A DNA stretch of 64,000 nt, taken from the NCBI RefSeq assembly GCF_963678975.1, contig NC_089272.1:6983858-7047857 (forward strand), in the 5' to 3' direction. Below are positions 19,735 through 32,777 of this stretch, piece by piece. The notes beneath the pieces are model-generated. The model did no database searches and was not told the origin of the DNA. It was given only the letters and a program-made list of their open reading frames with translations. The first letter of the stretch is position 1, and each line of letters starts with the position of its first letter. The translations under genes were made by a program, and so were the position numbers. The stretch is from Dysidea avara. Taxonomy: Eukaryota > Porifera > Demospongiae > Dictyoceratida > Dysideidae.

Positions 19735-21695
19735 GTCTATACCAGTTGTTGTATGTTTAATTTATTTCAGGTGCATGGACAGTCCACGGGCCTTCTGTTG
19801 TGTTAAGCTTGAAATTGAGATGAGCCAGATTTTAACATTGCTTTAATTGCTGTTTAGCCCTTAATCTCTCAGCGTCTATTTTCCCATACTTTAATTTTTT
19901 GCATCTACTTGAAATGTTTTTTTTTTAGCTGGATGGAAAATGTTTTGCCTAAACCACCCATTTTTATCAGTTCAGTAACTTCTTAGCAAAAGCTAGAAAT
20001 ATAATTTCCATACAAGAATCTTGTTTATATAAGACGACAATAATTTCCATTTATAATCCTATTCTTTCATGTGCCAATGAATAACCTTATTCTTGTCATA
20101 AAATCATTATATCCTTTTCTACTCCATTTTCTCTGCTTGTAACTGAATGTTGTGGCAGTGTGGCTACCCAATGAAATACCAAAGGTTGCCAATAAATGCA
20201 CCATATATATGTTTGATAAAATATATTTTACATTGTAAATCTAGCTATCACAATCCTAAGTGGATTCTTCTATGATCACACCAATGTTCTCAATTGCTCA
20301 CTGGGTAGATACCAGCCTATTGTGCTTTTAACTTCACCTATTATGCTATGCTGCAGTGCTCTAAAATTTAACCTATTATGCTTATAATTAAGCTTGCCAT
20401 AACCTCAATCTTTACCTAGGCACTTTCTGTATATCAATAGCAATAACTTTTGGCTACTGATTCTACACTACTTTTCCTTTTGTGTGTGGGATGGAATATA
20501 TGTAGTGGTATATGGCCACACGAGACTATATTAAAAACAGTAGCTACTGTATTTTGACCTTTTCCATGACATGTATACATTTTCAATGGTTATTATGTGG
20601 GTATAATTTTGAACATAACAGGTGCTTTGAAGTATCAAGCATAATGTTTAGCATGATTGGTAGATTTTGCCAAACTGCATGTAAATTGTGAAAAATGTAT
20701 GCATGCCATATAATAGCTAGGCTGGTGCCTATATAGTCACTGGAAAGTATTGAACTATACTAGTCTGGAAAATTTCATCATGCATAATATATGATTGCTT
20801 AATGCATGTAGGAGATATAAAGCAATATGTGGAGTAGTGCATGCGCATGTAAAACGATTGTGCAATATAATAATAATATACTTGGGAGATTACTTTGTTG
20901 CAAACATTCATAATTGGCAGTAGAATACTATATCACCTTCAACCTCTGAATGTATAGTGGATCGGAGCTCTGTAGTGTACATGTTTTCAGCTCTGTTGAT
21001 CCTCACCAAACATTGATGTCATCATGCATTGTGGATGACTTAAACATCAACGTACTTCCCTTACCAACTAGCTCCCGTAATTTGCTCTTTTTTTTCACTG
21101 TAAAATAAGTTTTGTAAGCTGACCTCAGGGGAGGATTTGAAGGGGGGGGGGGGGGGGGGACTAAAGTGACTGTAGCCACCCCCCTTCAATTATAAGTTAG
21201 CACTTGGCCGATAAAACCCTAAATATTCTTTGTGTATCAAAAGCAGACTTATTTCAGGAACTATGCAGCACTGCCACCACAATTGCAAATAATGTCTATG
21301 TAACTATACCTATTGTTCAACTCTGTTCCAGGAGAATATACAGCTTCATTTTCCTCAAGAGTTCATCAAAAACAAGTTTTGATTGTGGGTTGCATCTCCA
21401 ATTACAAAAGTTGTAATTGTGGGTTTTGTTTTATTCAGATGATTAGCAGTATTTTCCACTATGGCTATAAGAGGTGATTAGAGTGTTTTTTTTTTGTATT
21501 TTGTAATGAAATATATGATTCAACAAAAGTGTTAGTTGGTTTAATTTGTTAGATTTATCAGCTTTGATATAATATGTAGCTAGCAGCCATTTAGCAAACT
21601 ATAGTCTTTTGGTAATTTGTAGTTTCATAAGGCAGCAATAGCATATTCACCCACTTTTGTCTTTGAATGTAAAATCTGTATCATTTATATACCTT
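19735..21695. other. Non-coding region with poly-G tract
   Basis: No gene supported. A G homopolymer of about 19 bases at 21141-21160 is followed by ACTAAAGTGACTG and a C-rich CCACCCCCCTT, possibly the end of a decayed MITE. Confidence 0.4.
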
Positions 21696-21703
21696 CTGAT
21701 ATG

Positions 21704-22151
21704 TAGGCATGAGGCTATTATGCTCCAAAAATTGAGCATTATGCTTTTGAGCAGTGCTCAAAAAATCACCTATTATGCTTTTGAGAATTGCCCATTATTC
21801 CCAAAATTATGCCACCATAATTGGCTAATAATGCCAGTTTATTGCTGTATCAGACCATTTTCATTGATGTTTAAGCTTCAAATAGTCTTGAATTCTTTAG
21901 CTGGTTACTGTATTAGAGAATTTCATTTCAATATGACTGCTTTATTAGAGTAAATAATATTCAATGACTGTTCTATTAGAGTTTCTGACTGCTCTATTAG
22001 AGTATCTCGATCTTTTTTAACGGAATTGTGCAATCTGCAGATTTTCCTACCGTTAAAGCTTTATAATCACCTCAAAATGCTAGCATAATTCCTGATTTCC
22101 ACACATACCTATTATGCCCGAAATTATGCCAGCATAATCGCCGCATCCCTA
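21704..22151. mobile_element. hAT MITE (448 bp)
   Basis: Termini TAGGCATGAGGCTATTATGC and, inverted, TAGGGATGCGGCGATTATGC. The 8-bp target duplication CTGATATG is perfect (21696-21703 and 22152-22159). Internal sequence matches the MITE at 9415-9850 (TTATGCTCCAAAA near the left end, TTATGCCCGAAATTATGCC near the right). It holds three direct copies of the dispersed motif (21934, 21965, 21986). It is probably mobilised by the transposase encoded at 10175-12211 (inference). Confidence 0.9.
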
Positions 22152-22213
22152 CTGATATGACCCCATGTTATGGTGCTGGAATTTGTAGCTAGCCCATAGT
22201 TCAGTCTTCATAA

Positions 22214-22670
22214 GGCCCCTATTCGGTGATTATTAGTTTCTCATCCAGCCTTTCTAATTATTATGATGCGGGTGGAAGGGTATTACCATTATGCCATTAT
22301 TTTATAATATTAACACTGATGTACAGACCTTGTCCAGATTGTCTTTCTTTCTTACTACAAACATTTCCTTCACCAGCTGATTCTACTTTTCGTTATCGCC
22401 AACTGTTTTTAGACAGTCAACTGAAAGCCTGCTTTGATGAAGTCGATAGAGCACGATTGCAACTGGCACTGCAGCAATTTGCTAAGGAAAACAACAGTTC
22501 TCCTGGCGATACATAGCGCATTGTAGCGTTCATCAACAAAAAATTATAACAGTTTGGTATCACGTGTTCTTCTGAGCATGCACAGAGTAAATAATGGCTT
22601 AGCTACCATGCGGTAGCCTAAGAAGGATGCGGGCGGTGGATGAGAAACTAATAATTACCAAATAGGGGCC
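22214..22670. mobile_element. Harbinger-like MITE (457 bp) carrying a coding fragment
   Basis: Inverted ends of about 34 bp begin GGCCCCTATT and continue TTATTAGTTTCTCATCCA with few mismatches. A 3-bp target duplication TAA flanks both sides (22211-22213, 22671-22673), as in PIF/Harbinger elements. A subterminal ATGCGGG occurs on both sides. It is too short to encode a transposase. Confidence 0.8.
22374..22516 (+). pseudogene. Captured or remnant C-terminal exon inside the MITE
   Basis: After a plausible acceptor (TTTCCTTCACCAG) the frame stays open for 46 codons and ends at TAG. It contains FRYRQLFLDSQLKAC and RARLQLALQQFAKENN, a charged, helical composition unlike the AT-rich surroundings. 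It could be the tail of a Harbinger DNA-binding protein or a captured host exon; I do not recognise the family. Confidence 0.4.
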
Positions 22671-22918
22671 TAACCTGACAAATATAATAAGTCAACTATC
22701 ACAACAAATTCAGAAACTCTCAAAGCCCATAAATAGAGTTGCACCGATAATCGGTTGAATAATCGGAAACTGCCGATAATGCATGTTTTTCTTTGAATCG
22801 GTATCGGTACATTCACTACCTCTTCAACCGATAAACTCAAACCCATAATTGATTCTCAAGTTATCAAGAGACACGTTGCTGTCACGAAGTAAAGTGATAA
22901 CGAGTGGTAATTGTGATA

Positions 22919-25898
22919 ATGGCTGCTAACCCAGTGCCAAAGAAGAAAACATCACCAATATGGGAGTATTTTACTATTTCTGAAGACCAAAGGTTTGCTA
23001 CGTGTTTGTGCGAAAATTGTGGGCAACAAGTATCGCGAGGTGGTAAAGATTTGAAGTCCTATGGAACCACCAACTTGATTGTTCATTTGAAAAGCAAGCA
23101 TTCTGAATCATTTGCCAAGTATGAAGAAAAGGTTAAAGAAGCGAAAGAAGCTAAGGCCACACCAAGTCAAACCTTAGTTTCTGGTCACCCACCCGCATGG
23201 TAAACCTGGAACCCTAGTTTATGAGGACTATTATTAATATTACAGGTGCTTAAGTGCATGTGACCCAGCAAGACACTTATTTTTTACTGCAAAAGATCGA
23301 GATACTCTAATAGAGCAGTCAGGGATTCCAATAGAGCAGTCACACTACTCTTAACTCTAATATTAGGTATATATGCCACACTAATAAAATGTTTCTAACT
23401 ATAGCTAGTTTTGTCCTTGATTATATAGCTGTTCAGATTATAACTGTTACTAATACTTCTGTAACCAAAGTAATTTCAGTAGCATTAACTACTAGTCCAT
23501 GCATGCAGATGGGCCATAGCTTTAACTTTATAATTCAAATGTAGTCCTCTAATGATTAGTCTAGTAACTTCAAATTCTTTATCACTGAACACTGCAGGGG
23601 TATGGAAAGCCGGCAACATTCGGTGAGCTTAAACTTAAACTTTTCCATAACTAAAATTAGATTGGCAAGTAGAAACCCTTATAGTTTAAACATTCCCAGA
23701 TGATCACTAAAAACACTAGTCTGGAGCACTCAATGACTCAAAACTTTGACAGTTACTTTTCTCAAGGTTTGCTGAATAGAAGGCTGGAAAACACATAGCT
23801 AGTGGGCTAAGACTTCAAATTTGAATGAAGAATTTCTGATGTGAAAATAGAAGTTAAATTTCATTTTGGAGCATGATCATTTGAACAACTTAGCTATAAG
23901 TCATAGTAATACTTTCCTGACATAGCTAATGAGACATTTATTTCACTTGGAAAGCATAAGTAGCTACATGAGCAAAACATTTCCTATAGTATATTCTAAA
24001 TAAATAAATAAATATACTTAAATGCTATACATCAGTGTATAGCTAGCCATGATCCATCAACAACTTTCCTAGTGCATTGTTTGCCGAAGCACAACTACTT
24101 ATGTTGCCGGTTGGTTAAGTTTGACTAAAAACAAAATCAACATGAATTTGCTAAATTGAGCAAATAATAGTACCATACAGTATATTGTCACAGTAGGGTC
24201 TATAGTCCTGAAGTCCTGATCATCCGCCCGCCCGCATCCATTTGTAGGCTTGGGAGTGACCAGAAACTAAGGTATGACTTGGAGTGGCCTAAAGAGCAAT
24301 TAGCTAAATCGAAAGAACCTCGTCGTCAACAGCTTTCTTTGATAGAGTGTGACAATCGTACTCGGTGCTGGGATATAAATGATGCTCGAAGTAAGCGAAT
24401 TCATTGTCGGATAGGACAAATGATTGCTACTGACTGTCATCCCTTGTCATTGGTTGAGGATGAGGGATTCATTTGTTTACTGAAAGAGCTAGAACCAAGG
24501 TACTCCTTGCCGAGCAGACGATACTTCACAGATAATGTTCTTACAGAGCTTTTTGAAAGTCTCCGGGATACAGTTCTGCAAATGATCACTGGTGTTAAAT
24601 ATTTAAGCTTCACTACAGATATCTGGTCAACTTGTGTCAGCAATGAATCTCTTCTCAGCTTAACTGCCCACTGGATTACTAACACATTTGAATGTAGGGC
24701 TGCTATGCTTAATGCTGCTCGAATCACTGGGTCTCATACTGGGTCTTGCATAGCAGAGAAAGTTTCTGAAATACTGCAATCTTGGGGAATCTCTTCAGAT
24801 CGAATTCATGTCATTCTTCGTGATAATGGATCTAACATGATCAAAGCCATGAAAGATGGAGATTTTCCAAATCTAGGATGCTTCGCACATACGCTACAAC
24901 TTGTAGTTCACGATGGAGTACTTGCACAACAGGCAGTGATTAACCTTCTTGCCATTTGTCGACAGATAGTTGGACATTTCAAGCACTCCCCCCTTGCTTA
25001 TAGCCGCCTACATGAGATCCAAGAGAATTTAGGTTTGCCATTGCATAAACTAAAACAAGATGTCCCAACTAGGTGGAACTCGTCATTGCACATGCTACAA
25101 TCTATCATCGAGCAAAAAATGGCGCTTGCAGCATACTCAACTGAACACAGTATCACTCAGTTGTCATCCCATCAATTAGATCTAGCCAACAAAGCAGTGG
25201 CTGCTCTATCCCCAGTTGAAGAAATTACCAAGGCCATTTCAAGTGATGCTGCATCTGTTTCAACCATAATCCCGTTTATTCGCATGCTGGAAAGGAGTTT
25301 GGACAAACTTCATGATGACAGGGGAGTCCACTCAATGAGACAAGAAATGTTAAGATCACTTAGACGCAGATATGAAAATGTTGAATCAAATGAAATCTTA
25401 ACTATTAGTACCATTCTCGATCCAAGATTCAAGGACAAATGCTTTACAGCATCTTCTACAGTGGAAAGATCAATCTATGCTTTGAAGGATAAAGTAATGG
25501 AAATCAGAAGCAATCAAGCCCCACCCACTGATACAGATAAAGAACCTGTGTCAAAGCGGCACAAGACTGGGTTGCTTCAGTGTCTTTCAGAAATTCTAGA
25601 AGAAGCAGGGGCCTCAGTTGATGACTGTGGAAATGAAGTTGAATTATACCTCTCAGAGCCATTGATTGAGTTTCATGGTGGTCATCATGTGTTAACATGG
25701 TGGTCGACCAACAAAGTACGCTTTCCTCATTTAGCAGTGCTAGCACAAAGGTATTTGAGTGCTCCCCCAACTTCAGTACCCTCTGAGCGTTTGTTCTCAA
25801 TAGCTGGTGATGTATATGATGAGAAGCGCAGCCGTTTATCTACAGACCATGCAGAAGCATTGCTTTTCATTAAAAGCAATTTTCACCTAACAAAGTGA
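22919..25898 (+). pseudogene. hAT transposase (BED finger) split by an insertion
   Basis: The 5' part (22919-23153) starts at ATG and encodes a BED zinc finger: W15, F18, C31, C34, H56, H61. The 3' part (about 24291-25898) encodes the catalytic core: TTDIWS (near 24612), RDNGSNM (near 24820), CFAHTLQLVV and DVPTRWNS. It ends in the dimerisation motif PPTSVPSERLFSIAG, followed by a short tail and a TGA stop. Both parts are otherwise open, so the insertion at 23154-24290 is the main lesion. The insert has long inverted ends, which argues against a normal intron. The protein resembles ZBED-type host proteins as well as Ac-like transposases. Confidence 0.85.
23154..24290. mobile_element. 1.1 kb inverted-repeat insertion in the hAT transposase
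   Basis: Ends of about 37 bp mirror each other: AGGCCACACCAAGTCA then AACCTTAGTTTCTGGTCAC on the left against AGGCCACTCCAAGTCA then TACCTTAGTTTCTGGTCAC inverted on the right. No coding sequence. It contains inverted copies of the dispersed motif (23295-23343). A clean target duplication is not visible, so the exact boundaries are uncertain by a few bases. Confidence 0.75.
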
Positions 25899-26150
25899 CA
25901 TTCACAAACTTATTGACCTAGCCAAGTACATGACTGTTTATGACTCAAGTTTTTTAATTCATACATGGTACAAAATTTATACTGTCAAACTATCAATACA
26001 AAATTAATATATTATTGTTATTATAGAAGTGCTACATATATATATTATATATATATGGATGGTATCGGTTAATATCGGCATATCGGCTTAGAAAAAGTAA
26101 AATTTACCGGTATCGGTAATTCTCAAAAACACTATATCGGTGCAACTCTA

Positions 26151-28189
26151 CCCATAAATACAGTTGTACTTTACTAAGGATTGCCAGTGGACTAGCTAAT
26201 AGCTACTAGTACCCTTCACTGCATTATTCTGCTTTTCAGTACACTTTATTATTGGTGTTATTATTATTAGGCTAAGGAGCGTGCATACTAATAATTGTGA
26301 CATTCAACACCTCTACTACTTAGCTATACACGTTTCTGCCTCACAGATTTAGCTGATTAGAGCATGGCTAAGGGGCTGATGCATTATGGCATATAGCTAG
26401 CTATTATCTGAATGCTTGGTAGCTACACAAATGAAAAGATTATGATATCATGCATGCATAATAGCTATACTCAATGCACATTGCAATCAGTCTTGATTTA
26501 ATGGAAAAGTAAAATTTGAAGGATATAGTAAATTATAATAAACTCAAATTCCATTATTTTCCACTGAAAAATTGCTAAAAATATTTTCAGATTCACCTTT
26601 AGAGGGCCTAATTTTCAAAAATTTCCTGAGGGGCATGCCCCAGACCCCTCTTAGGTTGGCATGCTAGTGTGCAATGTACTCACTATTCCATGCTAATTTG
26701 ACCATCAAAACTAGGGCCTTGCATGTGAGAAAGCTTCGTATCTTCTAATGTCTGGTTAGTTACTTATGTTCCTGTCCAGGTTAGCCCCCCTTTCAAAAAA
26801 TCCCAGATCCGCCCCTGGAACTTGTATGAAAATTTCTTACACAAAAATTTTGCATAACGTTGTAATAGAGCAGTCATTCACGTAAATCATTAGTATTAAT
26901 TTCAGGGAAAAGGCACAGCCTGTGAATCCTCCTCAATTACATGCATACAAATCAATCATAAAAATAATGATTATCAGTCCAATGTTTATCTAAGAGATTC
27001 TTGAATGAAGTTAATCAATCAACATTAACAATGTAATCAGGTAAACTATTCCATTCATTAATTACCCCGTTTGAAAATGTGTAAGCCCTTGCAAACTTGT
27101 TAAAACTCTCCTTATATAATTTGAAATTGTGATCTCTTGTTGTTGTAAGTAGTTGGGGAGAAGAAAAATGAAGCATCAACATTAATAAGTAGACCATGTA
27201 ATATCTGATACACTAAAATCATGTCTTCTCGCTTTCATGTTTTTACACAAAATTTTTATCACGAAATTAACAAACTTTTGGTCTTAGACTAATCATAATT
27301 ATAACTCCTCATGCTTTCAACCTATCACCTTCATATTACACCAAGCCATAGTGCTACATTAGGGGTATAAGGGACTAAATTTCAGGACGATATCACATTC
27401 ACAAGTCAAGTTACAGATTGCCAAGTACATACAATTGAAGAGGCTATAAGACCGCTTTTTGCAAACTGGGACACATTATATAATTTTCTAGCTGGGTTTA
27501 CCAGTTACCTGCTGATTGTACAACGTCAACGTGTGAAATTTGGTGGCCAGTTTTCAGAGTGAATACCATAGGGAAGTGCTCTATGGCCCTTAATTTTCTT
27601 GATATACATGAATGAGATACCATCACAAGTCAGACATGGAAATTGGTGCAATGTGCAAATGATAATATAGGTCTAGCTAATCTGCTCAGATGGTCTACAA
27701 TTTACATCCTCAAGCTGAGCTCTCTGTTTGAGAGTAGAACTGTTGTTATTGTACTTTATTGTGTTAACTGTCACATGAAAGAACAGTCCTACCAAATGTG
27801 TACGTTGAGTTTAAATTAAAAATAATCAATTCCAATTAATCAATTAATTATCCTATATAGCTGGCCAGATATCCTCAATGTGATAGGGTAATTAAAAGAC
27901 AATGTGAAAACTATTCATCACAGAGTGAAGTATATGCACTGCAGCACACACCATAATCATTTATTGCTTTATATAATCACTGATCAAAAAGTGGCTGGCA
28001 TATCATACTGCAACTTGCATGATACTATGATTTGGCTATAATATGTGTAGTTCCAATTCAGTACCTATGGCCAGGTGCTATCTGATCCAATCTGAAGTAT
28101 GTTCATGTGCTGTTGTGCCAAAGTAAAGTGAAGACATATCATACTGTACTATTTCACTCATATTGAAAATTAACTGTGATGTAATCATT
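26151..28189. other. Non-coding region
   Basis: No gene supported. The stretch near 26590-26820 (AATTTTCAAAAATTTCCTGA, CATGCCCCAGACCCCTC, ending CAGATCCGCCCCTGG) resembles internal and terminal parts of the hAT MITEs at 35341-35717 and 52591-52943, so it is probably a decayed MITE. A half motif TAATAGAGCAGTCA lies near 26866. Confidence 0.4.
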
Positions 28190-28510
28190 ATCTAATCCAA
28201 AACAGCCAAGCTGTAAAAAAAGTGTGCGGCCCTCAGAAAGGCTATGGTGAAAAAAGATATGAAATCCAAGGTGGCGGCCAAGAAATGGCTGTGATGGTAG
28301 GTTAATGGTAAAAATTTTAATAACGACAATTCAGGTGAATTTTTGTGCCGCTTCACAAAATTTACCTAAATTGTCATTATTAAAATTTTTACCATTAACC
28401 TACCATCACAGCCATTTCTTGGCCGCCACCTTGGATTTCATATCTTTTTTCACCATAGCCTTTCTGAGGGCCGCACACTTTTTTTACAGCTTGGCTGTTT
28501 TGGATTAGAT
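28190..28510. mobile_element. Fold-back element FB4, complete
   Basis: 321 bp palindrome with both ends intact: ATCTAATCCAAAACAGCC and GGCTGTTTTGGATTAGAT. Arms nearly identical; centre at about 28350. It adjoins the hairpin flank of array D exactly as FB1 adjoins array B. Confidence 0.9.
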
Positions 28511-28938
28511 TTCATTTCTTTTTGTATTTGTATACCCCAAAGCCGGCCTATGGCCAGCTTTGGGACTTTTTTAACCTATGTTTTTTTCTTTACTACAGGA
28601 AGAAGAAACGATGAAGTAGATGTACTTTAAATATTTTATCAGTAAATGTACAAATTATATATACTGTATAATACATATGTGACCGGATTTGCGAAAAGGG
28701 GTCTTCCACACACATCCAATTTGCCAACTTTGACAATTGATAACTTCAGATTGGAAAGAGCTATTACCTTGAATTTTGGACAGTGGTGAGCACCACTATA
28801 GCTGAATACGTGGTGAAATTTTCAGGTTAATATGTTACTTGAACACTGAGTTATGGTCTCCAACGGTTACGGAATTGGATGTGTGTGGAAGACCCCTTTT
28901 CGCAAATCCGGTCACATATATTGATTACAGAAATCTCC
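28511..28938 (+). repeat. Array-flanking module with hairpin
   Basis: Inverse of 8949-9109 and 6606-6806. The hairpin CCCAAAGCCGGCC, TAT, GGCCAGCTTTGGG lies at about 28543-28571. It is interrupted by a 239 bp MITE at 28678-28916. Confidence 0.7.
28678..28916. mobile_element. TA-flanked MITE (239 bp)
   Basis: Inverted ends of about 46 bp: TGTGACCGGATTTGCGAAAA, then GGGGTCTTCCACACACATCC and its mirror. Flanked by TA on both sides. The same flank at 8960-9000 lacks the insertion, giving an empty site. Probably a Tc1/mariner-like or related family (inference from the TA). Confidence 0.85.
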
Positions 28939-31900
28939 ATGGTGGTTTCTTTGTAACTGAACACTCTACAAGGTGACTTCTTCTAATTGCTCTCTCTACA
29001 GGGTGAATTATTTGTAGCTGAACGATCTACAAGGTAACTTCTTCTAGCTGATCTCTCTACAGGGTGATGTGTTTGTAGCTGAATTCTGTATAGGTGATTT
29101 GTTTGCAGCTGAGCTCTTTACAGAATGGTTTCTTTGTAGCGGAACTCTCTAAAAGGTAACTTCTTCTAACTGATCTTTCTACAGGGCAATTTGTTTGTGG
29201 CAGAATTTTCTACAGGGTGATTTCTTTGCAGCTGAACTCTCTACATGGTGGTTTCTTTGTAGCTGAACTCTCTACAAGGTAATTTCTTCTATATAGCTGA
29301 TCTCTCTACAGGGAGATTTGTTTGTAGCTGAACTATCTACAAGGTAACTTCTTATAGCTGATCTCTCTACAGGGTGATTTGTTCGTAGTTGAATTCTGTA
29401 CAGGTGATTTGTTTGCAGCTGAGCTCTTTACAAAATGGTTTCTTTGTAGCTGAACTTTCTCCAAGGTAACTTCTTCTAACTGATCTTTCTACAGGGTGAT
29501 TTGTTTGTAGCTGAACTATCTACAAGGTAATTTCTTCTAGCTGATCTCTCTACAGGGTGATTTGTTTGTAGCTGAATTCTGTACAAGTGATTTGTTTGCA
29601 GCTGAGCTCTTTACAGAATGGTTTCTTTGTAGCTGAACTCTCTACAGGGTGATTTGTTTGTAGCTGAAATCCCTACAAGGTAACTTCTTCTAGCTGATCT
29701 TTCTACAGGGCGATTTGTTTGTAGCTGAGTTCTCTACAGGGTGTTTGTTTGCAGCTGAATTCTCTACATGGTGGTTTCTTTATAGCTGAACTCTCTACAA
29801 GGTGACTTCTTCTAGCTGATCTCTCTACAGGGTGAATTGTTTGTAGCTGAACTCTCTACAGGTGATTTGTTTGTAGTTGAACTCTCTACAAGGCGATACT
29901 TCTAGGTGATCTCTATACAGGATTCCTTGTTTCTAACTGAACTCTCTACAGGGTGATCTGTTCATAGCTGAACTTTCTACTGGGTGATTTGTTTGCAGCT
30001 GAACTCTCTAAATGGTGGTTTCTTTGTAGCTGAACTCTCTACAACGTGACTTCTTCTAGCTGAACTCTCTACAAGGTGACTTGTTTCTAGCTGATCTCTC
30101 TACAGGGTGACTTGTTTCTAGCTGAACTCTCTACAGGTGATTTGTTTGTAGCTGAACTCTCTACATGGTGGTTTAGTTGTAGCTGAACTCTCTACAAGGT
30201 AACTTCTTCTAGCTGATCTTTTTACACTGCATATTTGTTTGTAGCTGAGTTCTCTACAGGGTGATTTGTTTGCAGCTGAACTCTCTACATGGGAGTTTCA
30301 TTGTAGCTGAACTCTCTACAATGTGACTTCTTCTAGCTGAACTCTCTACAGGGTGACTTGTTTCTAGCTGAACTCTCTATAGGTGATTTGTTTGCAGCTG
30401 AACTCTCTACATGGTGGTTTCTTTGTAGCTGAACTCTCTACAAGGTAACTTCTTCTAGCCGATCTTTCTACAAGGTGATTGAGTTTTTTGCAGCTGAACT
30501 CTTTACATGGTGGTTGCTTTGTAGCTGAACTCTCTAAAAGGTGACTTCTTCTAGCTGAACTCTCTACAGGATGATTTGTATGCAGCTGAACTCTCTACGT
30601 GGTAGTTTCTTTGTAGCTGAACCCTCTACAATGTGACTTCTTCTAGCTGAACTCTCTACAGGGTGACTTGTTTTTAGCTGATCTCTCTACAGGGTGACTT
30701 GTTTCTAGCTGAACTCTCTACAGGTGATTTGTTTGCAGCTGAACTCTCTACATGGTGGTTTCTTTGTAGCTGAACTCTCTACAAGGTAACTTCTTCTAGC
30801 TGATCTTTCTACAGGGTGATTTGTTTGTAGCTGAATTCTCTACAGGGTGATTTATTTTCAGCTTAACTCTCTACAAGGTGACTTCTTCTAGCTGAACTCT
30901 CAACAGAGTGATTGATTTTTTTTGCAGCTGAACTCTCTACATGGTGGTTTCTTTGTAACTGAACTCTCTACAGGGTGATTTGTTTGTAGCTGAACTCTCT
31001 ACAGGGTGATTTGTTTGTACCTGAACTCTCTACAGGGTAATCTGTTCATAGCTGAACTCCCTATAAGGTAAATTCTTCTAGCTAATCTTTCTACAGGGTG
31101 ATTTGTTTGTAGCTGAGTTCTCTACAGGGTGATTTGTTTGCAGCTGAACTCTACATGGTAGTTTCTTTGTAGCTCTACAATGTGACTTCTTCTAGCTGAA
31201 CTCTCTACAAGGTGACTTGTTTCTAGCTGATCTCTCTACAGGGTGACTTGTTTCTAGCTGAACTCTCTACAAGGTAACTTCTTCTAGCTGATCTTTCTAC
31301 AGGGTGATTTGTTTGCAGCTGAACTCTCTACATGGTTTATTTCTTTGTAACTGAACTCCCTGCAAGGTGACTTCTTCTAGCTGATCTCTCTACAGGGAGA
31401 TTTGTTTGTAGCTTAACTCTCTACAGGTGATTTGTTTGCAGCTGAACTCTCTACATGATGGTTTCTTTGTAGCTGAACTCTCTACAAGGTAATTTCTTCC
31501 AGCTGATCTCTCTACAGGCCAATTTGTTTGTAGCTGAACTCTCTACATGATGGTTTCTTTGTAGCTGAACTCTCTACAAGGTGATTTCTTCTATAGCTGA
31601 TCTTTTTACAGGGTGATTTGTTTGTAGTTGAACTCTCTACATGATAGTTTCTTTGTAGCTGAACTCTCTACAAGGTGATTTCTTCTATAGCTGATCTTTC
31701 TACAGGGTGATTTGTTTGTAGTTGAACTCTCTACATGATAGTTTCTTTGTAGCTGAACTCTCTTCAAGGTGATTTCTTCTATAGCTGATCTTTCTACAGG
31801 GTGATTTGTTTGTACCTGAACTATCTACATGATGGTTTCTTTGTAGCTGAACTCTCTACAAGGTAACTTCTTCTAGCTGATCTCTCTACAGGACAATTTG

Positions 31901-32777
31901 TTTGTAGCTGAACTCTCACATGATTGCTTCTTTGAAGCTGAACTCTCTACAAGGTGATTTCTTCTAGCTGATCTTTCTACAGGGTGATTTGTTTGTAGTA
32001 GAACTCTCTACAAGGAAACTTCTTCTAGCTGATCTCTCTACAGGGAGATTTGTTTGTAGCTGAACTCTCTATACATGATTTGTTTGCGGCTGAATTCTCT
32101 ACGTGATGGTTTCTTTGTAGCTGAACTCTCTACAAGGTAACTTCTTCTAGCTGATCTCTTTACAGGGTGTAGTTGAACGATCTACAAGGTAACTTCTTCT
32201 AACTGATCTCTCTACAGGGTGATTTGTCTGTAGCTGAACTCTCTACAAGGAAACCTCTTTTAACTGAGCTCTGTACAGGGTGAATTGTTTGTAGCTGAAC
32301 TATCTACAAGGTAACTTCTTCTAGCTGATCTCTCTACAGGATGATTTGTTTGTAGCTGAACTATCTACAAGGTAACTTCTTTTAGCTGATCTCTCTACAG
32401 GGTGATTTGTTTGTAGCTGAATTCTGTATAGGTGATTTGTTTGCAGCTGAGCTCTTTACAGAATGGTTTCTTTTTAGCTGAACTCTCTACAAGGTAACTT
32501 CTTCTAGCTGATGTATCTACAGGGTCACTAGTTTGTAGCTGAATTCTCTACATGGTGGTTTCTTTGTAACTGAACTATCTATAAGGTGACATCTTCTAGC
32601 TGATCTTTCAACAGGGTGATTTGTTTGTAACTGAACTCTCTACAAGAAAACTTCTTCTAACTGATGTCTGAACAGGGTGAATTGTTTGTAGCTGAACTCT
32701 CTACAGGGTGATTTGTTTGTAGCTGATCTCTATACAGGTTACTTATTTCTAACTGATCTCTTGAATTCTGTTCAGGG
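28939..32777 (+). repeat. Satellite array D
   Basis: 3.8 kb of the same satellite in forward orientation. Triplets of the types TGGTGGTTTCTTTGT, AAGGTAACTTCTTCT and GGGTGATTTGTTTGT recur, so the 92-93 bp higher-order unit is clear. Bounded left by the hairpin flank and right by two motif copies and core C4. Confidence 0.95.

Larger units (their letters stand above)
22734..26150 (+). mobile_element. hAT transposon of the ZBED/Ac type, disrupted
   Basis: Perfect 16-bp inverted termini TAGAGTTGCACCGATA and a perfect 8-bp target duplication CCCATAAA (22726-22733 and 26151-26158). Subterminal regions are rich in ATCGG motifs on both sides. Total length 3417 bp, including a 1.1 kb inverted-repeat element inserted in the transposase. 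Intact ends mean it could still be moved in trans. Confidence 0.93.

Noticed and set aside
24279..24290. Start of a separate 539-codon gene
   Set aside because: No ATG there; the codon is TTG and lies in the terminus of the inserted element. The frame is the 3' part of the transposase that begins at 22919.
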